Shown: positions 24,310 through 33,800 of the stretch, in pieces | Layout of the letters: the number at the start of each line of letters is the position of its first letter | Numbering within the stretch: position 1 is the stretch's first letter | Notes under the pieces: model-generated | The model's database searches: none | What the model was told of the DNA's origin: nothing | The model's input: only the letters and a program-made list of their open reading frames with translations | Translations under genes and position numbers: made by a program | Assembly (NCBI RefSeq): GCF_001679645.1 | Contig: NZ_LRUN01000069.1 | Location: forward strand, 1 to 34,261 | Source of the DNA: Pseudomonas bananamidigenes | GTDB taxonomy: Bacteria > Pseudomonadota > Gammaproteobacteria > Pseudomonadales > Pseudomonadaceae | DNA length: 34,261 bases | Direction: 5' to 3'

Positions 24310-24914
24310 CAGCAGACCTCCATGACGGTTTGCAAATCTTCCGTACACTCTTGTGCAGAAAGCGATTGGGACAGACCCACGCGCAGGTTGCCGCGGGTGT
24401 CGTAGACATAACTGGTGGACGTGTGCGACAGGGTGTAAGTGTCGCCGGCAGGGACTTTTTCGTAGAAGACGTCGAATTCCTTGGCGGTGGCTTTGGTTTC
24501 CTCGAGGGTGCCGTACAGGGCGACGAAGCTCGGGTCGAAGGTCTTGACGTAGGCGTCAAGGATTTCGGGTGTGTCGCGTTCCGGGTCGAGGGTGATGAAC
24601 ACCACTTGCAGGATGTCGCCATCCTTGCCCAGCAGCTTCTTGATTTTTGCCGCGCGGGCCAGGGTCGTCGGGCAGACGGCCGGGCACTGGGTGAAACCGA
24701 AGAAAATCATCGGCATCAGGCCGCGAAAGCTCGACAGCGTCACGGTGTTGCCTTCGGTGTCCTTGAGCTTGAAGGTGCGTCCGAGGATCTTGTCGCTCAG
24801 ATCCTTGCCGTACTTGTACGACAGTTGGCCGCGGGTGTCGCAGCCGGCGAGCAGGCCCAGACCGAGCACGCCCATTCCCGCAAGCACCTTGCGGCGAGTC
24901 AACAAAGCCGTCAT
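24309..24914 (-). CDS. SCO1/SenC copper-binding lipoprotein
   Basis: Thioredoxin-fold protein used in building the copper-A site of cytochrome c oxidase, or in redox signalling. 201 residues. N-terminus TRRKVLAGMGVLGLGLLAGC has a lipobox at C25, so the mature protein would be a membrane-attached lipoprotein; it also carries a twin-arginine pair ahead of the hydrophobic core. Copper ligands C77 and C81 in FTQCPAVCPTTL and H164 in LSHTSTSY are all present. First gene of a two-gene unit with pcuC (ATGA overlap), matching the usual pairing. Confidence 0.94.
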   Translation of the reverse strand: MTALLTRRKVLAGMGVLGLGLLAGCDTRGQLSYKYGKDLSDKILGRTFKLKDTEGNTVTLSSFRGLMPMIFFGFTQCPAVCPTTLARAAKIKKLLGKDGDILQVVFITLDPERDTPEILDAYVKTFDPSFVALYGTLEETKATAKEFDVFYEKVPAGDTYTLSHTSTSYVYDTRGNLRVGLSQSLSAQECTEDLQTVMEVC

Positions 24915-25069
24915 CTAATACCGCCCTTTGCAGCCCGCCGGTCGCAGGACGGGCGGGGGGTTAACCGTAAAAGCGGCGCATGATACCAAAATGAACCGGC
25001 AGGTCGGTTTTTGATCACCGACGGATGTCAGATCGGGCGACAAAAGGTGTAAGAAAACATGACCTGCGG

Positions 25070-26482
25070 TTATTGCGGTGACGACTCCGCCGGGCTCCAG
25101 CTACCGCCCAGCGCGGTGTACAGGTTCACTTGCGCCACCAATTGCGCCAGGCGGTCGGTGATCAGACCCTGCTGGGAACTGAACAGCGAACGCTGGGCAT
25201 CGAGAAACGTCAGACTGCTGTCGACCCCGGTCCGGTAGCGGTGCTGCGCCATGTCGTAATAGTCCTGAGTGGCCTGCACCAGATCGCGCTGGGCCTGGAG
25301 CTGCTGCTGATAAGTCTCCCGCGCGGCCAGGCCGTCGGACACTTCCTGGAAAGCGGTCTGAATGGTCTGCTCGTATTCGGCGACGGTGATGTCTTTCTGC
25401 AACTTCGCGTAATCCAGGCTGGCGCGCAGGCTGCCGGCGTTGAAGATCGGCAGGTTGATCTGCGGCTGGAAGGTCCAGGCACCGGAGCCGCCCTTGAACA
25501 GTCCCGACAGGTCCCGACTCGATGTGCCGGCATTGGCGGTCAGGCTGACACTCGGAAAAAACGCCGCCCGGGCCGCGCCGATATTGGCGTTGGCGGCTTT
25601 GAGCTTGTATTCGGCCTGGAGAATGTCCGGCCGGCGTTGCAGCAGATCCGACGGCAACCCGGCCGGCACCTGCGCCACCAGGTCACTGTCCAGCGGACGA
25701 GCCGGCAGGGATTCGGGAACCGGCGCACCCACCAGCAGGGTCAGGCTGTTCAGGTCCTGGGCCACCTGCCGCTGATAGCGGGCGAGGCTGGCACGAGTGC
25801 TGTCGACGCTGGTCTGCGCCTGGATCTGATCCAGCGCCGAAGACTTGCCCGCTTCGCGGTTGCGCGTAGTGAGGCGCAGGCTTTGCTCGTCGGCGGCCAG
25901 GGTCTCCTGCGCCAGTGCCAACAATTCCTGGTCGGCGCGCCAGGTCAGGTAGGCGTTGGCGACGTTGGCCACCAGACTCAGTTGCGCACTGCGTCGGGCT
26001 TCCTCGGTGGCCAGCCAGCTCATCAGGGCCTGTTCGCTGAGGCTGCGGACCCGGCCGAAAAAATCCAGTTCGTAGGCACTGATGCCGAGGTTCACGGAAT
26101 AGGTGGAGGTGATCGCGGCTTTGGTCCGGGTCACGCTCGCCGGTACTCGCTGGCGCAGCTCGCTGGCATTGGCCGACACCGCCGGCAGCAAATCGGCGCG
26201 CTGAATGCGGTATTGCGCCTGAAAGGCTTCGACGTTCAGCGCCGCCACGCGCAGGTCACGGTTGTTGACCAGAGCGCTTTCGATCAACTGTTGCAGCGCC
26301 GGGTCATTGAACAGTCCCCGCCAGTCTTCGACCGCCACGGTGGGTGTGCCGGACGTCGCGTAGGCGGGACCTTGCGGATACTGCGCCGCACTGGGTGAAG
26401 CGGGGCGCTGGTAATCGGGAATCAGCGAGCAACCGCCCATCAGCAACGCCATGGACAGCAGAGAAATCGACAATCTGGACAT
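25070..26482 (-). CDS. NodT/OprM-type outer-membrane efflux lipoprotein
   Basis: Outer-membrane channel partner of a tripartite exporter. 470 residues from the ATG at 26482, which gives the lipoprotein signal MSRLSISLLSMALLMGGC (C18); the upstream extension of the frame has no such start and should be left out. Two TolC-like repeats are visible, each with the pattern of A-rich helices: the first includes EAFQAQYRIQRADLLPAVSA, the second LKAANANIGAARAAFFPSVS, both followed by predicted beta strands. No membrane-fusion or RND pump gene lies with it here; it follows the LuxR gene by 59 bases on the same strand. Such nodT-like genes sit beside lipopeptide synthetase genes in Pseudomonas, where they are thought to help export. 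Confidence 0.93.
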   Translation of the reverse strand: MSRLSISLLSMALLMGGCSLIPDYQRPASPSAAQYPQGPAYATSGTPTVAVEDWRGLFNDPALQQLIESALVNNRDLRVAALNVEAFQAQYRIQRADLLPAVSANASELRQRVPASVTRTKAAITSTYSVNLGISAYELDFFGRVRSLSEQALMSWLATEEARRSAQLSLVANVANAYLTWRADQELLALAQETLAADEQSLRLTTRNREAGKSSALDQIQAQTSVDSTRASLARYQRQVAQDLNSLTLLVGAPVPESLPARPLDSDLVAQVPAGLPSDLLQRRPDILQAEYKLKAANANIGAARAAFFPSVSLTANAGTSSRDLSGLFKGGSGAWTFQPQINLPIFNAGSLRASLDYAKLQKDITVAEYEQTIQTAFQEVSDGLAARETYQQQLQAQRDLVQATQDYYDMAQHRYRTGVDSSLTFLDAQRSLFSSQQGLITDRLAQLVAQVNLYTALGGSWSPAESSPQ

Positions 26483-26541
26483 CAAACGCTCTCGTTCATT
26501 TATAGGCGCACGGGCGCCGGACACCCGGCATCGAAGCCGGA

Positions 26542-27336
26542 TCAGGCGCCGGCCATCCATTTCGCCAGGCCATGTCGACCACTGACACCGAGCTTGGCGG
26601 CGGCACGCTTGAGGTAGGTCTCGATCGAGCTGTTCTTGACCCGCAAGCGTTCGGCCATTTGCGGCACGGTGCCACCGGTCAGCAGGCCCAGGCAGACTTC
26701 TTTCTCGCGCACCGACAAGGTGATGTCGCCCAGCGCCAGACGTTCGTCGAACACCTGCTGCAACGGTGCCTGTTCTTCATCGGTCTGGGGCAGGCGAGGT
26801 TGCCGGGCGAGGATCTGTCGGCAAATCTGCGCGTGCCGTTCGATCAGGGGCAGCAGGGTGTCGGACAGGCTTTTGAGGAACGACAGCTCCGGCAACGAAA
26901 ACACCCGATGCGTATGAGGGCGACAGAACGAAATGACGCAGCGGCGGTTGGAGGTACGTGACACCAGATTGCACTGATGGACGCTGCGGTGCGGGTGTCG
27001 ATCCTGCAGTGAAGCCTTGAGTTGAATCAGCAGCGAATCGTTCATCTCGATCATCTGTTGCAGCAGCGGATGATCACCCTGGCACGATGGGGACGCCGGG
27101 GGAGGGAACGTATCCGGCAAACCTGCGCTACCCAACGCCTTGATCTCGACCACGCTGGCCTCGCGTTCGTCCAGCGTCCACTCGCTGAGCTCGACACGGT
27201 TGACCGGCACCAGCGTGTCGACCAGTTGAAACATGTTGGTGGCGAATCGCTCGTGTCCCGTGCTGGCGATCAGTTCTCCCAGTTGCCAATAGAAGTGCGG
27301 ATTTTCCGAATTGCGAAGACTGCCGGTCAGATTCAT
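26542..27336 (-). CDS. LuxR-type transcriptional regulator of the lipopeptide locus
   Basis: 264 residues with a C-terminal LuxR helix-turn-helix from about residue 205 (LSVREKEVCLGLLTGGTVPQ, MAERLRVKNSSIETYLKRAA, KLGVSGRHGLAKWM). The N-terminal 190 residues have neither the receiver aspartate layout nor the autoinducer-binding tryptophan/aspartate set, so it is of the orphan kind that flanks lipopeptide genes in Pseudomonas (ViscAR, MassAR, PsoR and relatives as remembered). It is divergent to the synthetase gene across 490 bases and is followed on the same strand by the nodT-like gene, perhaps one transcript. Likely activates the synthetase; not shown by the sequence. Confidence 0.9.
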   Translation of the reverse strand: MNLTGSLRNSENPHFYWQLGELIASTGHERFATNMFQLVDTLVPVNRVELSEWTLDEREASVVEIKALGSAGLPDTFPPPASPSCQGDHPLLQQMIEMNDSLLIQLKASLQDRHPHRSVHQCNLVSRTSNRRCVISFCRPHTHRVFSLPELSFLKSLSDTLLPLIERHAQICRQILARQPRLPQTDEEQAPLQQVFDERLALGDITLSVREKEVCLGLLTGGTVPQMAERLRVKNSSIETYLKRAAAKLGVSGRHGLAKWMAGA

Positions 27337-27826
27337 GTCTTTGTCATCCTTGATTTAGAGTCCTTGCCGATCGTCAGCCGTACATACACCGATAAAGCCG
27401 CCACGCAGTCATTTCTCCCTGAAATCGATCTGGAGCGGGATTTAAGCCTATGCATTTGTCCTACGTCTGTAGGGGGAAACAGGGACACAAAATGCCACTA
27501 TTTCCGAATTAATGGCGCCACATTTCTGTCAGTCCTGGGCTGTCACGCTTGTAAGCAATGGCTGCACGGTCCGATGGAACCCCGACAGATCAGACAGATG
27601 GCCGCCAGAGCTGCCGGTACGGGCGTCGGAATCAGCCTGATTGAATGGCGATTGTCCTACAGGATTTTCAGCCATATGCCTGCGAACTTATGCGGGTATG
27701 CGCCATGCGGTCTGACCTGTCAGGCCCGAAGGCTGGCAAAGAGGGAGAGGTTGTCCGGGTTTCACGTGTCATGCCGGTTTCGGGGCCGATGCTTGAATAC
27801 GCGCCAAATCACATGAGACGGATCTT
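27337..27826. promoter_or_regulatory. 490-bp divergent control region, luxR versus synthetase
   Basis: No convincing gene inside. Two copies of TTGTCCTAC (27456-27464 and 27652-27660) lie here; the first is the left arm of a dyad CCTAC-GTCT-GTAGG (27460-27473), the second of TCCT-AC-AGGA (27655-27664). The gap is AT-richer than the flanking genes. I could not place a sigma-70 promoter with confidence. Candidate site for the neighbouring LuxR-type regulator. Confidence 0.5.
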
Positions 27827-30800
27827 ATGAACCAATTTGCTGCCGACGCGGCGGACGGTCTGTCCGCGACTTCCGAGACCTTCCCGCTGACCGCTGCCCA
27901 GCGTGACATCTGGCTGGACCAGGTGCGTCAGGGGGATTCGCCGGTGTACAACATCGGGGGTTATGTCGAGATGACGGGCGCGCTGGACCCGGCGCTGATG
28001 CAAGCGGCCCTCGAAGGCCTTGTGGCCCGGCATGACGCCATGCGCACCAGTCTGCTGCCGGGGGCCGGCGAGCAGGGTCTGCCATTGCAGCGTTTTTTGC
28101 CTTCGATGCCGGTGCCGATGCCGTTCCATGATTTCAGCGCCCATCCCGAGCCTCAGGCGGCTGCGCGTCGCTTGACTCAGGAGCGCATTGAGCAGCCGTT
28201 CAAGCTGGATGGCGGGCCGTTGTTCCGTTTCTGTCTCATCCGTCTCGATGAACGCTGTCACTGGTTTTCGCTCCAGGCCCATCACCTGATCGTCGATGGC
28301 TGGGGCTTCGGAGAAATGCTCAAGTCCCTCGGCGACATCTACAACGCCCTGGCGCTCGGGCAGGTGCCGCCGGATTCGGCGCCGTCCTATATCGACTTCA
28401 TTCATGACGACGCACGCTATTACCAGTCCGACCGCTATGGGCGTGATCGAGCGTACTGGCTGGACAAATACCGGCATCTTCCCGAACCGCTGTTGTTGCC
28501 GCGCTATCAGGAGCGCTTCGCCGGCGCGACGGCACCCACGCGGATTTTTTCGCAGCGCTTTCCGGCACGGCTCCATGAGCGCATGAAACAAGTGGCCCAT
28601 GAGTACGGGGCTTCGGCACTGCACTTTCTGCTGGCGGCGATGCACGTGTATTTAAGCCGAACCGGCCAGCGTGATGAGTGGGTGGTGGGTTTGCCGTTGC
28701 TCAATCGTTCCGGCGCTCGCTTCAAGTCCACCCTCGGGCTGTTCACCCAGGTCAGCGCCGTGCGCATGGGGTTCGGTCGCGAGCTGGCGTTCAGTGCGCT
28801 GGTGAAGGCCGTTCGCGATGAGCTGAAACAGGATTTTCGCCATCAGCGTTTTCCCCTCAGTGAAATGAACCGTGCACTCGGTCTGCTGCGCGAGGACCGC
28901 TCGCAGTTGTTCGAGGTGACCGTGTCCTACGAGCGCGACGCCCATGAGTACCGTTATGGCGAAGCCCGGGGGCGGGTGGTCAAAGTGTCGAACCACGAAG
29001 AGGGCACGCCGCTGTCCGTTCACCTGCTGAGCAGTCGCAGCGACGACGAGGACAGTCTGTATCTGGTGTACAACGAGGCCTATTTCGATGCTGACGAGAT
29101 CGAAGCACTGTCTGCCCGGCTGTTGTGGGTGCTGGAGCAGGGACTTGAAAACAGCGCATTGGCGACAGGCGATTTCAGCCTGAGCCTGCCGGCTGAAACC
29201 GCGTTGCTGCAGCAGTGGAACGACACGCGTGCGGTCTACCCGGAAGGCCAGACCCTTCACCAGCGCATCGAGGCGCAAACGGCAGCGCAGCCCGAGGCGC
29301 TCGCCGCAGCGTTTCAGGGGCAGCGGCTGACTTGCACCGAACTGAACCGGCAGGCCAACGCCCTGGCCCATCACTTGATCGGACTCGGCGTACAACCCGA
29401 CGACCGCGTGGCGCTGGTCGCCCGCCGAGGGCTGGACACACTGGTCGCGCTGCTGGCGATCCTCAAGTCCGGCGCCGCTTACGTGCCGGTCGATCCGGCG
29501 CATCCTGCGGAACGTTTGAGCTATTTATTGAGCGACAGCGCGCCGGTCGTGGTCCTGACCCAGCGCCATCTGCGTGACCGGTTGCCGCTGCTGAACGTAC
29601 CGGTGATCGATATCGACACGCGTGCCTGGCCGATCAACGATCTCAACCCCGACGTCCCGGGCCTGACCGCCGAACATCTGGCCTATGTGATCTACACCTC
29701 CGGCTCCACCGGCCAGCCCAAAGGCGTGATGGTCGAACATCGGACCCTGTCGAATCTGGTGGACTGGCATTGCTCAGCCTTCGAGCTATGCGCCGGTCGC
29801 CACACCTCGAGCCTCGCCGGCTTCGGTTTCGACGCCATGGCCTGGGAAGTCTGGCCGGCATTGTGTGCCGGCGCGACCCTGCACCTGGCGCCGTCCCGTG
29901 ACGGTGGCGAGGACATCGACGCGCTGCTCGAATGGTGGCGTGCGCAACCGCTGGATGTGAGCTTTCTGCCGACCCCGATTGCCGAATACGCCTTCACTCG
30001 CCACCTCGAACACCCGACTTTGCGCACGCTGCTGATCGGTGGTGATCGCCTGCGTCAGTTCAATCGCGAGCAGACGTTCGAGGTGATCAACAACTACGGC
30101 CCTACCGAGGCCACGGTGGTCGCCACCTCGGGCCGGATCGAACCGGGCCGGACGTTGCACATCGGCCAACCGGTGAGCAATACCACGATTTACCTGCTGG
30201 ATGACCGACAGCGACCGGTGCCGATCGGTGTGCCCGGTGAGTTGTACGTCGGTGGCGCCGGCGTGGCGCGGGGTTATTTCAACCGTCCGAAGCTGACCGC
30301 CGAACGCTTTCTCGACGATCCCTTCAGCACCCGGCCCAATGCCCGGATGTACCGCACCGGCGACCTGGCTCGCTGGCGCCCGGACGGCAACATCGAGTAT
30401 CTGGGCCGCAACGACGATCAGGTGAAAATTCGCGGCGTGCGCATCGAGCCCGGCGAAATCGAAGCGGCGTTGAGCAGCCATGAATCGGTGCGCGATGCGG
30501 TGGTGCTGGTGCGCGACGGGCAATTGCTGGCCTGGTTCACCGAACGCCAGCCGCTGGACATCACGCAGCTGCATGCCCATCTGCAAACCCGTCTGCCGAG
30601 TGCAATGCTGCCATCGGCCTACGTGCGGTTGACGGCGTTGCCCCTGACCGCCAATGGCAAACTGGATCGCCAGGCGCTGCCGGCGCCGGGACCGGAAGCC
30701 TTGATCCGCCGCGAATACGAAGCGCCGCAAGGCGACGTCGAAGTTCTCCTGGCGCAAATCTGGGCCGAGGTGCTGCAAGTCGAACGGGTAGGGCGTCACG

Positions 30801-33800
30801 ATCACTTCTTTGAACTGGGCGGGCATTCGCTGCTGGCGGTCAACCTGATCGAGCGTATGCGCCAGCTCGGCATGAGCAGCGACGTGCGCGTGCTGTTCGG
30901 CCAGCCGACCCTGGCTGCGCTCGCTGCGTCGGTGGGCAGTGGCCGTGAAGTTGAAGTGCCGGCCAATCGCATTCCGGCAGACTGCACGCACATCACCCCG
31001 GACCTGTTGCCGTTGGTGGAGCTGGATCAGGCGACCCTCGACCGGATCATCGCCACCGTGCCGGGCGGAGCGGCCAACGTGCAGGACATTTATCCGCTGG
31101 CACCGCTGCAGGAAGGCATCCTCTATCACCACATCACCGCCGCGCAGGGCGACCCGTACCTGCTGCAATCGCAACTGGCGTTCGACAGCGTCGAGCGGCT
31201 CGAGGCTTATGCGGGCGCGCTGCGTCAGGTCATGGCGCGTCACGATATCCTGCGCACTGCGGTGGTCTGGGAAGGCTTGAACACACCGGTGCAGGTGGTC
31301 TGGCGCCAGGCTGAATTGCCGGTGCAGGAAATCACGCTCGACCCGGCCGAGGGCGACGTCCTCGCGCAGTTGCACGAGCGCTTCGATGCCCGGCGATATC
31401 GCCTCGACGTCAGTCAGGCGCCGCTGATCCGGCTGATGTATGCCCGCGATCCGGCCCATGGGCGGATCGTGGCGATTCTGTTGTTCCATCACCTGGCGCT
31501 GGATCACATCGCCCTGGAAGTCCTGCGCCATGAAATGCGCGCCAACCTGCTGGGGCACGGCGAGCCATTGCCGCCGGCGGTGCCGTATCGCAATTACGTG
31601 GCCCAGACCCGACTGGGTGTCAGCGAGCAGGAGCATGAAGCGTTCTTCCGCGAGATGCTCGCCGATATCGACGAGCCGACCCTGCCGTTCGGTTTGCAGG
31701 ACGTGCAGGGCGACGGTCGCGGCATCGACGAAGCCGTGCGGACGCTTGCGCCTGAACTGGACCGCCGCCTGCGCCTGCAAGCGCGGCAGGCAGGCGTCAG
31801 TGTGGCCAGTCTGATTCATCTGGCCTGGGCGCAGGTGATGGCAGCCACTTCGGGGCGCGAACATGTGGTGTTCGGCAGCGTTTTCATGGGCCGCATGCAG
31901 GGCGGCGAGGGCGCTGACCGGGCACTCGGGGTGTTCATCAATACCTTGCCGTTGCGCGTGGACATGGACTGCGCCGTGCGCGAAGCGGTGCTGCTCACCC
32001 ACGCCCGCCTGACCGACCTGCTCGGGCATGAGCATGCTTCACTGGCGCTGGCCCAGCGTTGCAGCGGGGTCGCGTCACCGGCGCCGCTGTTCAGTGCGCT
32101 GCTCAACTATCGGCACACTGATCCTCAAGCGCAGGAGTCGGACTTTGATCACGCCTGGCAAGGTATCCAGACGCTGAATAACCAAGAGCGCACCAACTAC
32201 CCGCTGACTTTGAGCGTCGATGACCTGGGCACTGCCTTGCAGATCACCACGCGAACCCTGATCAGCATCGGCGCCCGGCGCATCGGCGACTACGTGCAAA
32301 CCGCGTTGCAGGCACTGGTCGATGCCCTGGAGCAGACGCCGCAACACCCGTTGAACCGCTTGCCGATCGTGCCGCAGGCGGAGCTTGAACAATTGCTGGT
32401 CGAGTTCAATGCCACTGAGGTCGATTGTCCGCTCGATCAGCCGCTTCAGGCTCTGTTCGAGCAGCAGGTGCAACGCCGACCCGACGCCATCGCGCTGCAG
32501 GCCGGTGAGCAGCAACTGACGTATCGCCAACTGAACGAGCAGGCCAATCGCCTGGCGCATCATCTGCGCGAACAGGGTGTGCAGCCCGACGCTCGGGTGG
32601 CGATCTGCGTCGAGCGCAGCCTGGATCTGATAGTTGGCCTGCTTGGCATTCTCAAGGCGGGCGGTGCCTATGTGCCGCTGGATCCCGACTATCCGCTGGA
32701 ACGCCTGCACTACATGTTGCAGGACAGCGCCCCGGTGGCAGTGCTGGTGCACGGGACCACCCGCGATCTGCTGGGTGATGCGGACGTGCCGGTCATCGAT
32801 CTCGACCGATGCACCTGGCAGCACGCCTCCACCGACAACCCGCATGTACCCGGTTTGAGCGCGTCGAACCTGGCCTACATGATCTACACCTCGGGTTCCA
32901 CCGGCACGCCGAAGGGCGTGATGATCGAGCATCGAAGCGCCTGCAACATGGTGCACTGGGGCTCGCAGATCAGCCCGCCGACCGGGTACGGCGCACTGTT
33001 GCAGAAGGCGCCGTTCAGCTTCGACAGTTCGGTGTGGGAGATTTTCTGGCCGCTGTGTTCCGGCCTGCGGCTGGTGCTGGCGCGCCCTGACGGCAACCGT
33101 GATTCGGCGTACGTGACCCAGGTGATTCGCGAACGGCAGATCACCGTGGTCAAGTTCGTACCGGCACTGCTGCAACAGTTCATCGAGCAGGACGATGTCA
33201 GCCACTGCACCAGCCTGACCGACGTGCTCAACGGTGGCGGTGAGCTGACTGCCGCACTGGCCCGGCGCGTGCGCGAGCGCCTGCCGTGGGTGCGTCTGCA
33301 TAACGTTTACGGGCCGACCGAAACCACGGTCGACAGCACCGGCTGGACACTGGAACCGGATCAACCGGTGCCGGATGCCGTGGTGCCAATTGGCAAGGCC
33401 CTGAGCAATACCCGGCTCTATGTGCTTGATGCCCGCGATCAACCCGTGCCATTCGGTGTCAGTGGGCATCTGCACATCGGTGGGGTCGGGGTTGCCCGGG
33501 GTTATCTTGGACTGCCGGACATGCAGGCCGAGCGCTTCATCGACAGCCCGTTCGTGACCGGTGACCGCCTGTACCGCACGGGCGATCTGGTGCGCTACCG
33601 GGCGGACGGCAACCTTGAATTCCTCGGGCGAAACGACTTCCAGATCAAGCTGCGCGGCCTGCGTCTGGAACCGGGGGAAATCGAGGCGCGGCTGATCGAA
33701 CATCCGGCGGTGCGTGAGGCCGTGGTGCTGGTCCGTGACGAACGACTGGTGGCCTATTTCACCGTCCGCGAAGGCTGCGACGCGCCCGCCATCGAAACCC

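Noticed and set aside
24994..25012. Small hairpin AACCG-GCAGGT-CGGTT with T-run between nodT and the SCO1 gene
   Set aside because: The T-run is on the plus strand, where no gene ends; only a weak terminator on the minus strand.
27022..27816. 264-codon plus frame from within luxR into the control region
   Set aside because: Mostly antisense to the LuxR gene, and the rest lacks coding character or ribosome site.
29786..32035. 749-codon minus-strand frame inside the synthetase gene (also 32075-34198, 707 codons)
   Set aside because: Antisense shadows of a long GC-rich gene; rich in His, Arg and Gln with no domain, and the plus-strand frame has all NRPS motifs.
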